From assembly GCA_024235415.1 (NCBI GenBank), contig JACKML010000003.1:334435-398434 (forward strand): a stretch of 64,000 bases of DNA. Direction: 5' to 3'. Position numbers and translations under genes: made by a program. Below, piece after piece: positions 1 to 8,771 of the stretch (positions are counted from its first letter, which is position 1; each line of letters opens with the position of its first letter). Below the pieces are notes generated by a model, which made no database searches, was not told where the DNA came from, and was given only the letters and a program-made list of their open reading frames with translations. Origin of the DNA: Chromatiaceae bacterium (GTDB lineage: Bacteria > Pseudomonadota > Gammaproteobacteria > Chromatiales > Chromatiaceae).

Positions 1-1164
1 GACCGGCTGCGCCCGCACCTGCGCCCGCAATGGTTGATGTTGCCCGGGGGTGCCCTGATGGTCGGCGGCGCCTGGTGGCTGTTTCAGCCGCCGCCCGGCG
101 CAGGTTCGCTGTACCTGTTCGCCTGGCTCGGGGCGACCTACCTGGGCTGGACCCTGCTGGCCATTCCGTACTATGCCCTCGGCGCCGAACTGGGTGCGCG
201 TGACGGCACGCCGAACGGCCAGACAGGGGTCGCCGTGTGGCGCGAGGCGGGCATGATCGCCGGCACTCTGGCGGCCTTGTTGGCCCCGCTCGCCGTGGTC
301 TCTGGCGACACTCTGTCGGCGAGTGCCTTGACGCTGCTGTGGTTGGCTCCCGCCGCACTGGTGTTGGTCCTGCTCGTACCCGTCGGCCGTGCCTATGGCG
401 TCTCCAGTGCACCGACCGGTGGCCTGCGCACAATGTGGCGTAACACCGGGCAAGCCGCACGGGCGCTGCTCGGCATTCACCTGCTCAATGCGCTTGCCGG
501 CGGCACCGCGGCCACCCTGTTCGCGCTGTATACCGGCGAAGTGATCGGGCTGGATCAACGGGCCGGGGGGCTGTTGCTGTTGCTGTACTTCGTCTGTGGC
601 CTGCTGGTGCTGCCGCTGTGGACGGCGCTGGTGCGGCGTATCGGCCTGGTGCGCACCTGGCGCGCCGCGATGCTGCTGGCGGCAACCGGGTTTCTGCCGG
701 CGGCGTTGCTCGGCAGTGGTGACTGGCTCGGCTTTGCCATCGTGTGCATCGTCACCGGTGCCACCCTGGGGGCCGACATCGCCCTGCCGGCCGCGATCCA
801 GGCGCGCATCGTCACCGCCGAATCGCGGCGCCTCGTGCGCCCGCGCGGCGGAGCCCTGTTCGGCCTGTGGGGTATGGCCGGCAAGCTTTCGCTGGCCCTG
901 GCGGCCGGTATCGCACTGCCGCTGCTGGCCGTGCTCAGCATGCCGGCGACCGGCCTGGCCGAACGCGATGTCATTCCCTGGCTGTACGCCGCGCTGCCGG
1001 CGCTGATCAAGCTGTGTGCCGTGCTGCTGCTGCAGCGCTCGCTGCTGTGGCATTCGCCACTGGCAAACCTCGACCGTCCCGTTCTGGAGATCACTGATGA
1101 GCCTCAAGACCTGGTTCCTGAAGGCGCTGCTGTTGGCGTCCCTGCTGGTACTCGGCGGCTGTAG
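1..1164 (+). CDS. MFS transporter (GPH/MelB-like), 5' end outside window
   Basis: The frame is open to the left edge, so the start lies outside the window and about 388 residues are visible. It is a hydrophobic, multi-spanning inner-membrane protein with several Leu/Ala/Gly-rich segments and the loop PYYALGAELGARDG, resembling the sugar:cation symporter branch of the MFS. The substrate cannot be read from sequence. The 3' end overlaps the following lipoprotein gene by 68 bp, which is long for an operon. In another frame a TGA at 1095-1097 would give a TGATG junction with the next start, so a small indel near the 3' end is possible. Genes of this kind are often found with DUF3833 and chalcone-isomerase-like genes near cyclopropane fatty acid synthase; that context is recalled family knowledge and cfa itself is not visible. 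Confidence 0.75.
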   Translation, partial: DRLRPHLRPQWLMLPGGALMVGGAWWLFQPPPGAGSLYLFAWLGATYLGWTLLAIPYYALGAELGARDGTPNGQTGVAVWREAGMIAGTLAALLAPLAVVSGDTLSASALTLLWLAPAALVLVLLVPVGRAYGVSSAPTGGLRTMWRNTGQAARALLGIHLLNALAGGTAATLFALYTGEVIGLDQRAGGLLLLLYFVCGLLVLPLWTALVRRIGLVRTWRAAMLLAATGFLPAALLGSGDWLGFAIVCIVTGATLGADIALPAAIQARIVTAESRRLVRPRGGALFGLWGMAGKLSLALAAGIALPLLAVLSMPATGLAERDVIPWLYAALPALIKLCAVLLLQRSLLWHSPLANLDRPVLEITDEPQDLVPEGAAVGVPAGTRRL

Positions 1165-1648
1165 CGGCATGCAGGCCAAAGACTATGCCGGCAGCACGCC
1201 GCATTTCGACCTGTTTACCTACTTCGACGGGCACACACGCGCCTGGGGAATATTCCAGGGCCGGACTGGCTCACTCAAACGTCAGTTCACGGTCGACATC
1301 CATGGGGTGGTCGATGGTGATGAGCTGACCTTGACCGAACACTTCGTCTACGCCGACGGTGAAATGCAGCAGCGCATATGGACCATCCGCCGCATCGACG
1401 CGCACCACTATGAGGGACGCGCCAACGACGTCGTTGGCGTCGCGCGCGGCGAAGCCTACGGTCAGGTCCTCAACTGGCGTTACATACTGCGCCTGCCGTT
1501 CGGCGACGGTGCGGTCGACGTGCACTTCGATGACTGGATGTTCCTTCAGCTCGATGATGTCCTGGTCAATCGTGCCGAGGTCACGAAGTTTGGCGTCAGG
1601 GTGGGCGAGGTGACCCTGTTCTTCATGCGCAGGGGGGGTGGCATATGA
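1097..1648 (+). CDS. DUF3833 family lipoprotein
   Basis: A 183-residue protein with a lipoprotein signal peptide: charged MSLKTWFLK, hydrophobic core and lipobox LGGC with the lipidated Cys at residue 22. The body (FDLFTYFDGHTRAWGIFQGR, DDWMFLQLDD near the C-terminus) matches the DUF3833 family as I know it. The biochemical function is unknown; a small beta-rich, lipocalin-like lipid-handling role is only a guess. The start was chosen because the ATG at 1097 places a clean signal peptide at the N-terminus, whereas the longer frame adds a Cys-rich nonsense extension. It sits between the MFS transporter and the chalcone-isomerase-like gene and overlaps the latter by ATGA, so it is translationally coupled. 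Confidence 0.8.
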   Translation: MSLKTWFLKALLLASLLVLGGCSGMQAKDYAGSTPHFDLFTYFDGHTRAWGIFQGRTGSLKRQFTVDIHGVVDGDELTLTEHFVYADGEMQQRIWTIRRIDAHHYEGRANDVVGVARGEAYGQVLNWRYILRLPFGDGAVDVHFDDWMFLQLDDVLVNRAEVTKFGVRVGEVTLFFMRRGGGI

Positions 1649-2157
1649 ACAGATTCGCAGGCCTTCTGCTGGTCTTGTCCACCCCTTTCCATGCCGCTGT
1701 AGCCGCACTATCAGTCATGGATGCTGAACTTCCTGCGCTGCAGGCCCAGGCGCGCGCATGCTATCTCGGCTTTTTAAAACTCTACGAGGTGGATTATCTG
1801 CGCGATGATGCTCCGGGCGAGACAAGCACACGCTGCGTGCGCGTGTCGTACCTGCGAAAGTTTTCTGCTGATGCGCTGGATACTGCGACCCACAAGGTGT
1901 TTCGCGATCGTCATGGCGAGGCGCTTGCACGCGCATACGATGCTGAGCTGGTACGGCTCGGTCTGGTCTACGCGGCGGTTGATGCGGGCGACCAGTACAC
2001 CTATTGCCTTGATCCTGGCGCTGGTGGCTTCCTGCTGCGTGATGGTCGCGTGGTTATCCGTTTCGCGGCGGACGACTTCGCCAGACGCTTCATGCAGATA
2101 TGGGTGCGAGGCGAGGACGACGCGGGTATGCCGCTATGGGCGTTCGCGCGCTGTTGA
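1645..2157 (+). CDS. Chalcone isomerase-like periplasmic protein
   Basis: A 170-residue protein with a Sec signal peptide (cleavage near residue 20). The mature part carries LGFLKLYEVDYLRDD followed by CVRVSYLRKFSADAL, the pattern of the bacterial chalcone-isomerase-like fold. Bacterial members mostly lack the plant catalytic residues and are thought to bind fatty acids or similar ligands; no enzymatic activity is claimed. The start ATG overlaps the preceding TGA. It is the last gene of this plus-strand operon and ends 8 bp before the convergent stop of the M42 peptidase gene. Confidence 0.78.
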   Translation: MNRFAGLLLVLSTPFHAAVAALSVMDAELPALQAQARACYLGFLKLYEVDYLRDDAPGETSTRCVRVSYLRKFSADALDTATHKVFRDRHGEALARAYDAELVRLGLVYAAVDAGDQYTYCLDPGAGGFLLRDGRVVIRFAADDFARRFMQIWVRGEDDAGMPLWAFARC

Positions 2158-2165
2158 GCGCAGTG

Positions 2166-3275
2166 TCAGGCAGGCTGCATCGGAAAGCCGGTGCGTGGGC
2201 CTATGTCTTCCTGGTCGCGCAGGAACAGCGGTGGGGCCTGCATATAGACGGTCACCAGCTGGGTCAGGGATTCCAGCGCGTTCCAGTGAATCCGCTCCCA
2301 CCCGTGTGAGGCGTCGATGCCGAAGGTGGCGAGCGCGGTGCGCAGGTCGGCCCCGGCCTCGACGGCCGCGGCACTGTCCGAACGGTAGTAGCGGAACACG
2401 TCACGCTGATACGGGATCTGGAACTCCTGGCACAGTCGGATGATGTAGTGCGTCAGGTGGTAGTCGAACGGTCCGCTCATGTCGGCCATACAGATGGTCG
2501 CGCCAAATTCGCTTGAGTTCTGCCCCGGCGCGGTGGTGCCATTGTCCAGGGTCAGCATCTCCGAGACGTCGCCGTGCAGGACTGCCGAGGCACCGGAGCC
2601 GACCTCCTCGGAGATCGTGAACAGCGGATGGCAGTCGACTGGCAGCGCCACCTTGTGATCGACGATCGCCTTGACTGCTCCCAGCAGCACCGCGGCACCG
2701 GCCTTGTCATCGAGATGGCGGGACACGATGTACCCGTTTTCCAACACTTCGGGTTGAGGGTCGACCGAGATGAAATCGCCGACATGCACGCCCAGCTGCA
2801 TCAGGTCCGCCCGCGAGTAACACACCTCGTCGATGCGCAGTTCGAGGTTTTGCCAGTTGGACGGTTGCTTGTCGATCTCGTCGGCGAAGGTGTGCCCGGA
2901 TGCCTTGAGCGGCAGCATCGTGCCGCGATGCGAGCTCAGATCGGTGTGCAGCGTGACACGGGCACCCTCGGCAAAGCGCGCATTCCAGTGGCCGATCGGT
3001 ACTACTTCAACGCGGCCATTGTCCTTCAGTCCCTTGACCATGGCGCCCAGCGTATCGATATGGGCGACCACTGCACGGTCCGGGCTGCTGCGCTCACCCT
3101 TGAGGGTGGCGCGGATCGCGCCGCGTCGGGTCAGTTCGACGGGTACGCCGAGCTTGTCCAGCTCGTCGGCGACCAGATGAACCGCGCGATCGGTGTATCC
3201 GCTGGGGCTGGGCGTATGCAGCAGCCGGAACAGCACGTCCTGTACATAGGTCTGGTCGATAGGCAGCAGTTTCAT
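2166..3275 (-). CDS. NAGGN-system M42-family metallopeptidase
   Basis: A 369-residue M42 aminopeptidase of the subfamily found with N-acetylglutaminylglutamine amide genes. Likely metal ligands and catalytic residues are visible: H72 in VVAHIDTLGAMV, D189/D190 in HLDDKAG, the EE pair 223-224 in ISEEVGSG, D244 in LDNG and H324. The protein is cytoplasmic, with no signal peptide. It is the third gene of the operon asnO-ngg-this gene; its role in osmolyte turnover or processing is inferred from co-occurrence only. The ATG at 3275 was preferred because GGAAAG lies just upstream; an alternative start 11 codons earlier lacks support. Confidence 0.87.
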   Translation of the reverse strand: MKLLPIDQTYVQDVLFRLLHTPSPSGYTDRAVHLVADELDKLGVPVELTRRGAIRATLKGERSSPDRAVVAHIDTLGAMVKGLKDNGRVEVVPIGHWNARFAEGARVTLHTDLSSHRGTMLPLKASGHTFADEIDKQPSNWQNLELRIDEVCYSRADLMQLGVHVGDFISVDPQPEVLENGYIVSRHLDDKAGAAVLLGAVKAIVDHKVALPVDCHPLFTISEEVGSGASAVLHGDVSEMLTLDNGTTAPGQNSSEFGATICMADMSGPFDYHLTHYIIRLCQEFQIPYQRDVFRYYRSDSAAAVEAGADLRTALATFGIDASHGWERIHWNALESLTQLVTVYMQAPPLFLRDQEDIGPRTGFPMQPA

Positions 3276-3329
3276 GTTCTTTCCACTTCGATCATGTCGG
3301 ATTTGCACGTTGCCACTCGGGCCGCCACG

Positions 3330-5069
3330 CTAGCGGCCGGCGGTGCTCGGAAACAGCAGGTCGACGAAGCGCTCTGCGGTCGGCTGGGGTTCGTGGTTCG
3401 CGAGGCCGGGGCGTTCGTTGGCCTCGATGATGACGTATTCGTCGCGCTGCGGGTCGCTCACCATGAGGTCGAGGCCGGTAACCGGGATCTCCAACGCCGC
3501 CGCGGCATCCACAGCCGCCTGGCGCAAGGTCGGGTGCAGGCTGTCGGTGACGTCGTGAATGGTGCCGCCGGTATGCAGGTTGGCGGTCTTGCGCACGGTG
3601 AGATACTTGCCGTAGGGCAGGACGTCATCCAGGCCGTACCCGGCGTCGCTCACGCAGCGTTCGGTCTCGCCGTCGATCGGGATGCTGCTCTCGCCACCGG
3701 TCGCCGCCTCGCGGCGTCTGCTTTGTTTGTCGATCAGGCTGCGGATGCTTTCCCTTCCGGTTCCCTGGATGCGCGGCGGTCGGCGCGTGGCGCCCGCTAC
3801 GACCTTGCCATCGATCACGATGATGCGCAGGTCCGTCCCCTCTACGTATTCTTCCAAAAGCACCGAATCGCAATGTTTGCGTGCTTGTTCGACGGCAGCC
3901 TGCAGGGATTCGCGGTCGCGTACGTCGACACTGATGCCGGCGCCCTGTTCCCCGCGCGCCGGCTTGACCACGATCGCCTGGTATTCATCGAGAAATGCCC
4001 CCGCCTGTTGTGCGTCCTGCACCTGGAGCTGTGCCGGTACCCGCAGCCCGGCACGTTTCAGGCACCGGTGGGTGACCGCCTTGTCGTCACAGCGGCTCAT
4101 CGCAATCGAGGTGGTCAACTCGCTCAGTGACTCGCGGCAGGTGATGCTGCGGCCACCCAGCGCAAGTTCGAAAAAACCGGCTTCGGCATCCAGCACATTG
4201 ACGCCGATCCCCCGCCGCTGCGCCTCGCGGGTGATGATGCGCGCATACGGGTTGAGTTTCTCCTGCGGCTGCGTGCCGATGAACAGGGGTTCATTGAACG
4301 AGTTCTTGTTCTTGGCGGTGAACACGTTGATGCGCTCGAACTTCAGGCGTTCGTACAGCCTGATGGCTTCGCGGTTGCTGTGCATCACCGAGAGGTCGAG
4401 ATAGCTGCGTCCGCGACCGATGAAGTATTCGATCATGTGGCGCACCAGTGCCTGCCCGATACCGGGGTTGCGTGCCTGGGGATCGACCGCCAGCGCCCAC
4501 AGGCTGGCACCTTTTTCCGGGTCGTTGAATGCCTCGACATGATCGACGCCGGTGGCCACGCCGAGCACCTCGCCGGTGTGGATGTCCGACGCGACGAAAT
4601 ACTGCACCGTGCGCGATGTTCGGTTGCGCCACACGAAATCGACCGGGGGCGGGATCATCTCCCGTGCGAGGTAGACGCGGCGCACGGCCTCGGCGTCGGC
4701 GCGGCTGTTGAGCAGGCGGATGGTGTAGCCACGCGGCCGCAGCGGCCCGACCTTGTAACGATCAAGCCACAGGCGGTAGCTGTGCGAGGGATCGAGAAAG
4801 ACGTTCTGCGGCTCCATGGCCAGCAGTACATGCGGATCGCTGACATAGAAAGCGATATCGCGCTTGCCCGGCGACTCGGCGAGCAGCGTATCGATCAGTT
4901 TGCGATTGTCGTGAAAGGTGTGGGCGAAAATCAGCCTTCCCCAGCCGCAATCCACGGTGGCGTCCCGCCGGATGCCCTGGTCGCCGCCGGCGCGTTTCGA
5001 TTCAGCCCCGGATCCACCCAGTGCCCGCTGTCTCGCAAGCCTGGCACGGTAGTGTTCCTCGCGGTTCAT
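3330..5069 (-). CDS. ngg: N-acetylglutaminylglutamine synthetase (GNAT + ATP-grasp)
   Basis: A 579-residue bifunctional enzyme that acetylates glutamine and ligates a second glutamine, giving the dipeptide precursor of the compatible solute NAGGN. Residues about 90-270 form a GNAT acetyltransferase domain (NPGIGQALVRHMIEYF, then MHSNREAIRLYERL). Residues about 300-575 form an ATP-grasp ligase resembling the cyanophycin-synthetase type (VVKPARGEQGAG, EEYVEGTDLRIIV, YVIIEANERPG). The start at 5069 lies 8 bp after the asnO stop; a longer start at 5102 would overlap asnO by 25 bp. NAGGN is known from rhizobia and pseudomonads under salt stress, so the operon suggests a saline or fluctuating habitat. 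Confidence 0.9.
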   Translation of the reverse strand: MNREEHYRARLARQRALGGSGAESKRAGGDQGIRRDATVDCGWGRLIFAHTFHDNRKLIDTLLAESPGKRDIAFYVSDPHVLLAMEPQNVFLDPSHSYRLWLDRYKVGPLRPRGYTIRLLNSRADAEAVRRVYLAREMIPPPVDFVWRNRTSRTVQYFVASDIHTGEVLGVATGVDHVEAFNDPEKGASLWALAVDPQARNPGIGQALVRHMIEYFIGRGRSYLDLSVMHSNREAIRLYERLKFERINVFTAKNKNSFNEPLFIGTQPQEKLNPYARIITREAQRRGIGVNVLDAEAGFFELALGGRSITCRESLSELTTSIAMSRCDDKAVTHRCLKRAGLRVPAQLQVQDAQQAGAFLDEYQAIVVKPARGEQGAGISVDVRDRESLQAAVEQARKHCDSVLLEEYVEGTDLRIIVIDGKVVAGATRRPPRIQGTGRESIRSLIDKQSRRREAATGGESSIPIDGETERCVSDAGYGLDDVLPYGKYLTVRKTANLHTGGTIHDVTDSLHPTLRQAAVDAAAALEIPVTGLDLMVSDPQRDEYVIIEANERPGLANHEPQPTAERFVDLLFPSTAGR

Positions 5070-5077
5070 CGTCACGC

Positions 5078-6850
5078 TCAGATGCCGTGCTGCTGAAACC
5101 AAAGCTCCAGCAGTGCGATCTGCCAGACCTTGGAGCCGCGCAGCGGGGTGATGTGGCGCTTCGGATCGGCCATCAGGCGGGCCACGTAGTCATCGCGGAA
5201 CAGGCCGCGTTGCCGGGCTGCCGGTTGGGCCAGGGCCTCCTGCACGAAATCCAGGTACTCACCCTCGAGGTATTTCAGCGCCGGTACAGGGAAGTAACCC
5301 TTCGGACGGTCGATGACCTCGTTCGGGATCACCGAGCGTGCGGCCTCCTTGAGTACGCCCTTGCCGCCGGACGCGATCTTGAACTCGGCGGGGATGCGGG
5401 CGGCGAGTTCGACCAGTTCGTGGTCGAGGAAGGGCACGCGGGCCTCCAGGCCCCAGGCCATCGTCATATTGTCGACCCGCTTGACCGGGTCGTCGACCAG
5501 CATGATCTGCGTATCGAGGCGTAGCGCCTTGTCGATAGGGCGCTGCGCACCGGGCGCGGCGAAGTGACGCTGCACGAAGTTCCGGCTGTAGTCGTCTCCG
5601 GCGAACCGGGGGTCCACCGCTTCGGCGAACTCCGCGTGGTCGCGGTCGAAGAACACGCGGGCGTAGTCGTCTACCGGGTCACTGCTGTCGACCATTGGCG
5701 GGTACCAGTGATAACCGGCAAACACCTCGTCGGCGCCCTGGCCGCTCTGCACCACCTTGACGTGCTGCGACACCCGCTCCGACAGCAGGTAGAAGCCGAT
5801 CACGTCGTGACTCACCATGGGTTCGCTCATCGCCGCGATACAGTCGTTGAGCGCCGGCAACAGCCGTTTCGAGTCGACTCGGATCTGGTGATGTTCGGTG
5901 GCGAAGTGGCGGGCGATGATGTCGGAGTACTGGAACTCGTCACCGGCCTCGTCGTCTACCGATTCGAAGCCGACCGAGAAGGTATTGAGACCTCGCTGGC
6001 CCTGCTCTGCGAGCAGGCCGACGATCAAGCTGGAGTCGAGCCCGCCGGACAGCAGGACGCCGACCGGGACATCCGCAATCAGGCGGCGTTCGACGGCCGT
6101 GCGCAGGGCGCCGAGCGTCGCCTCCTGCCAGTCTTCGTAGCTCATCGACTTGTCCGCGCCCTGCGGGCCATAGTGCAGGCGCCAGTAGCAGTGGTCGCGG
6201 CTGCGCCCGTCGGGCTCGATCACCCGGACCGTGGCCGGTGGCAGCTTGCGCACGCCGCGGATCATCGTGTGTGGTGCCGGGACGACCGCGTGGAAGGACA
6301 TGTAACAGTGCAGCGCCACCGGGTCGATCGCGGTATCGATGCCGTCGGTGGCCAGCAGGGCTGGCAGGGTTGAGGCAAAGCGCAGCCCTCCCTCGGTCTC
6401 GGCGTAGTACAACGGCTTGATGCCGAGACGGTCCCGGGCCAGGACGACGCGGCCGGAGTCACGTTCCCAGATCGCAAACGCGAACATGCCCTGGAGATGA
6501 TCGACGCAGTCCATGCCCCATGCCGCGTAGGCCTTGAGGATGACCTCGGTGTCACCGTCTGAGAAAAAATGGTAGCCGAGTGCCCGTAAACGGGTCCGCA
6601 GGTCCCGGAAGTTATAGATGCAGCCGTTGAACACAATACCCAGGCCGAGATCGTTGTCGATCATCGGCTGCTGTGCACGTTCGCTCAGATCGAGGATCTT
6701 CAGGCGCTGGTGGCCAACCGCCAGGCGGCCGGCCTGGAAGACGCCGCTGCCATCGGGGCCGCGGGGGAACAGGACACGATTCATTCGTGTCACGGAATCG
6801 ATCGACGGCATACCGCCGTCGAAGCGGATCTCGCCGCAGATACCACACAT
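5078..6850 (-). CDS. asnO: N-acetylglutaminylglutamine amidotransferase (AsnB-like)
   Basis: A 590-residue asparagine-synthetase-like amidotransferase that converts N-acetylglutaminylglutamine to its C-terminal amide. The N-terminal class II glutaminase domain starts MCGICGEIRFDGG, so Cys2 is the nucleophile after Met removal; this fixes the start at 6850 rather than the TTG two codons upstream. The synthetase half carries the PP-loop SGGLDSS near residue 270 and the GQGADEVFAGY motif. It is the first gene of the NAGGN operon. A perfect 12-bp palindrome lies immediately before the start codon, where a ribosome-binding site is expected and no good Shine-Dalgarno is seen. Confidence 0.9.
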   Translation of the reverse strand: MCGICGEIRFDGGMPSIDSVTRMNRVLFPRGPDGSGVFQAGRLAVGHQRLKILDLSERAQQPMIDNDLGLGIVFNGCIYNFRDLRTRLRALGYHFFSDGDTEVILKAYAAWGMDCVDHLQGMFAFAIWERDSGRVVLARDRLGIKPLYYAETEGGLRFASTLPALLATDGIDTAIDPVALHCYMSFHAVVPAPHTMIRGVRKLPPATVRVIEPDGRSRDHCYWRLHYGPQGADKSMSYEDWQEATLGALRTAVERRLIADVPVGVLLSGGLDSSLIVGLLAEQGQRGLNTFSVGFESVDDEAGDEFQYSDIIARHFATEHHQIRVDSKRLLPALNDCIAAMSEPMVSHDVIGFYLLSERVSQHVKVVQSGQGADEVFAGYHWYPPMVDSSDPVDDYARVFFDRDHAEFAEAVDPRFAGDDYSRNFVQRHFAAPGAQRPIDKALRLDTQIMLVDDPVKRVDNMTMAWGLEARVPFLDHELVELAARIPAEFKIASGGKGVLKEAARSVIPNEVIDRPKGYFPVPALKYLEGEYLDFVQEALAQPAARQRGLFRDDYVARLMADPKRHITPLRGSKVWQIALLELWFQQHGI

Positions 6851-6862
6851 AAGCAATTGCTT
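6851..6862. promoter_or_regulatory. Perfect 12-bp palindrome abutting the asnO start
   Basis: AAGCAATTGCTT is a perfect palindrome touching the asnO start codon, followed (moving upstream of asnO) by an A/T-rich tract. It could be an operator or could sequester the start region of the mRNA; it could also be chance. It is the only A/T-rich patch in the 121-bp gap between asnO and lipB, where the promoter of the osmolyte operon should be. Confidence 0.3.
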
Positions 6863-6971
6863 TTTTAACTAAAAACAACTGGAAGCCTAAACAATGCGCG
6901 TATCAGTTTCAATTTTGCGGGCACATCGGGGTTGGCCCGGGACGCCTTGCACGACATCCCTCGCGGGTGAT

Positions 6972-7613
6972 TCAGCCGTCGCTGATGTGCAATCCGAGTG
7001 CGTCGGCAAGGCGCTGCGAGAGCTCCTGCGCCAGCAAATCGGTGTCGTCACCGATCCCCAGCTGCCGTGTGCTGGTGACCTCGAGGCCGGCATGGCCGCA
7101 GGGGTTGATGCGTCGGAAGGGCTCCAGGTCGTTACTGACGTTGAGCGCCAGTCCGTGATAGGTGAAGCCACGGCGCACGCGCAGACCGAGTGACGCGATC
7201 TTCCTGCCGTCCACGTACACCCCGGGGGCATCGGGGCGCGCCTGTGCCTCGATGCCGCGTGCACCCAGCAGGTCGATGATCGCCTGCTCGATGATGCTGA
7301 CCAGTCCGCGGATACCGACCCCTACGTCACGCAGTGAGACCAGCAGGTAGACCACCAGCTGGCCCGGGCCGTGGTAGGTGACCTGGCCGCCGCGGTCGGT
7401 CTGTACGACCGGGATGTCGCCCGGCGCCAGGAGATGTTCTGCCTTTCCGGCCTGTCCCTGGGTAAATACCGCAGGGTGTTCGACGATCCACAGTTCCGAG
7501 GGTGTCGTGGCGGTACGTGCGTCGGTGAAAGCGCGCATCGCCTCCCAGGTTGGGAGGTAATCGCGGCGCCCGAGGTGGCGCACGATGAGCGTTTTTGGCG
7601 ATGTCCGGCTCAA
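6972..7613 (-). CDS. lipB: Lipoyl(octanoyl) transferase
   Basis: A 213-residue cytosolic enzyme that moves octanoyl from acyl-carrier protein to apo-lipoyl domains of 2-oxoacid dehydrogenases and glycine cleavage H protein. Family motifs are clear: FTQGQAGKAEH, DRGGQVTYHGPGQ, catalytic Lys138 in GRKIASLGLR, and catalytic Cys172 in RINPCGHAGLEVT. The apparent start is TTG overlapping the ybeD stop as TTGA, which gives the expected length. The partner lipA is not next to it; an unrelated osmolyte operon lies downstream. Confidence 0.95.
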   Translation of the reverse strand: MSRTSPKTLIVRHLGRRDYLPTWEAMRAFTDARTATTPSELWIVEHPAVFTQGQAGKAEHLLAPGDIPVVQTDRGGQVTYHGPGQLVVYLLVSLRDVGVGIRGLVSIIEQAIIDLLGARGIEAQARPDAPGVYVDGRKIASLGLRVRRGFTYHGLALNVSNDLEPFRRINPCGHAGLEVTSTRQLGIGDDTDLLAQELSQRLADALGLHISDG

Positions 7614-7897
7614 AGGCGCATCAGCACCTTGTCGTGCGCGGTGAGGTCTTCGTATATCGCATCGAGTTGAGCGCGGCTGCTGGCCTCGATGACGATGCTC
7701 ACCGAGACATATTTGCCGCCACTGCTCGCCCGCGTACGTACGCTGCCGTCGTGGATGGCGTCACAGTGCTGGCGAATGATCTCGATCACCACCTCGTGAA
7801 AGCGGCCGTCGTCTATCCCCATGGCCTTGATCTCGAAAGCGCAGGGGAACTGCAGGCCGGGTGCCTGTCCGTCGTTGTGCGCATCGTCAGTCGTCAT
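7610..7897 (-). CDS. ybeD: YbeD-family (DUF493) protein
   Basis: A 95-residue small ACT-like protein of the YbeD family, commonly found between dacA and lipB in gammaproteobacteria. Visible signature: FPCAFEIKAMG near the start, and SVRTRASSGGKYVSVSIVIE then LDAIYEDLTAHDKVLMRL at the end. Function is not firmly known; a regulatory role in lipoate or cell-wall metabolism is only suggested by neighbourhood. The start ATG at 7897 overlaps the 3' end of dat by 11 bp; a longer frame upstream is Cys/Arg-rich and not family-like. Confidence 0.9.
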   Translation of the reverse strand: MTTDDAHNDGQAPGLQFPCAFEIKAMGIDDGRFHEVVIEIIRQHCDAIHDGSVRTRASSGGKYVSVSIVIEASSRAQLDAIYEDLTAHDKVLMRL

Positions 7898-8768
7898 GGC
7901 ACTCCTCGCCCTGGCGCAGACGCACCTTACATGCCTGGAACAGCGCATCCATGCGATGCCACAGTGGGCCAGGCACTCCGGCACCGACCTGCCTGCCGTT
8001 CAGCTGCACCACCGCGGCGATCTCGCGGGTCGAACTGGTCAGCCAGATCTCGTCCGCCTGCTCCAGCTCGTCACTGCCGATCGACGCCTGCGCGTAGGGC
8101 ACGCCGGCCTCCTGGGCGAGTTCCAGGACCAAGTCGCGGGTGATCCCTGACAGCAGTTCGGTTCCCTCGGGAGGGGTGATCAGCAGGCCGTCGTGGACGA
8201 TGAACAGGTTGCTGGCAGTCCCTTCCATCGCGGTGCCGTCGCGCACCAGGATCGCGTCGTCGACATCTTCGTCGCTGGCGCGGGCACGGGCCAACACATT
8301 GGCCAGCAGCGTGGTGGCCTTGATGTCGCAGCGGTGCCAGCGGATGTCGTCGAGCGTGATCGCGCTGATGCCGCGTGCCGCCGCGGCCTGATCGCGCGGT
8401 GGATTGGCCATCGTAAAGGCGAACACGTTCGGTGCGACCGTGGCCGGGATGACATGGTTGCGCACCGGGTAAGCCCCGCGCGTGACCTGCAGGTAGATTG
8501 ATTGGTCCTGCCCCGGTAGCTGCTGCGCCAGGCGCTCGAACACGGCCCGCCATTGTTCATGGCTGAGCGGGTTGTGCATCCCGATGGCGGCAAGGCTGCG
8601 GTCGAGGCGCTTGAGGTGATGGGCGACCCGGAACGGCAGGCCACCATAGGCCGGCACCACTTCGTACACGCTGTCGCCGAACAGCAGCCCGCGATCGGTG
8701 ATCGGCAGGCATGCCCGATCCCCTGGCAGGTATTCACCGTTGAGGTAGGCAAGCAACGGTTCGGTCAT
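7887..8768 (-). CDS. dat: D-amino-acid aminotransferase (PLP fold type IV)
   Basis: A 293-residue class IV aminotransferase. The PLP lysine is Lys150 in RCDIKATTLLANVLARA, a sequence typical of D-alanine aminotransferase; ITDRGLLFGDSVYEV near the N-terminus and AMEGTASNLFIV also fit. It would interconvert D-alanine and 2-oxoglutarate with pyruvate and D-glutamate. Lying 3 bp after dacA, which releases D-alanine from peptidoglycan, it may recycle or supply wall D-amino acids; a branched-chain or aminodeoxychorismate-lyase-like specificity cannot be excluded. Confidence 0.87.
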   Translation of the reverse strand: MTEPLLAYLNGEYLPGDRACLPITDRGLLFGDSVYEVVPAYGGLPFRVAHHLKRLDRSLAAIGMHNPLSHEQWRAVFERLAQQLPGQDQSIYLQVTRGAYPVRNHVIPATVAPNVFAFTMANPPRDQAAAARGISAITLDDIRWHRCDIKATTLLANVLARARASDEDVDDAILVRDGTAMEGTASNLFIVHDGLLITPPEGTELLSGITRDLVLELAQEAGVPYAQASIGSDELEQADEIWLTSSTREIAAVVQLNGRQVGAGVPGPLWHRMDALFQACKVRLRQGEECHDD

Positions 8769-8771
8769 CGT

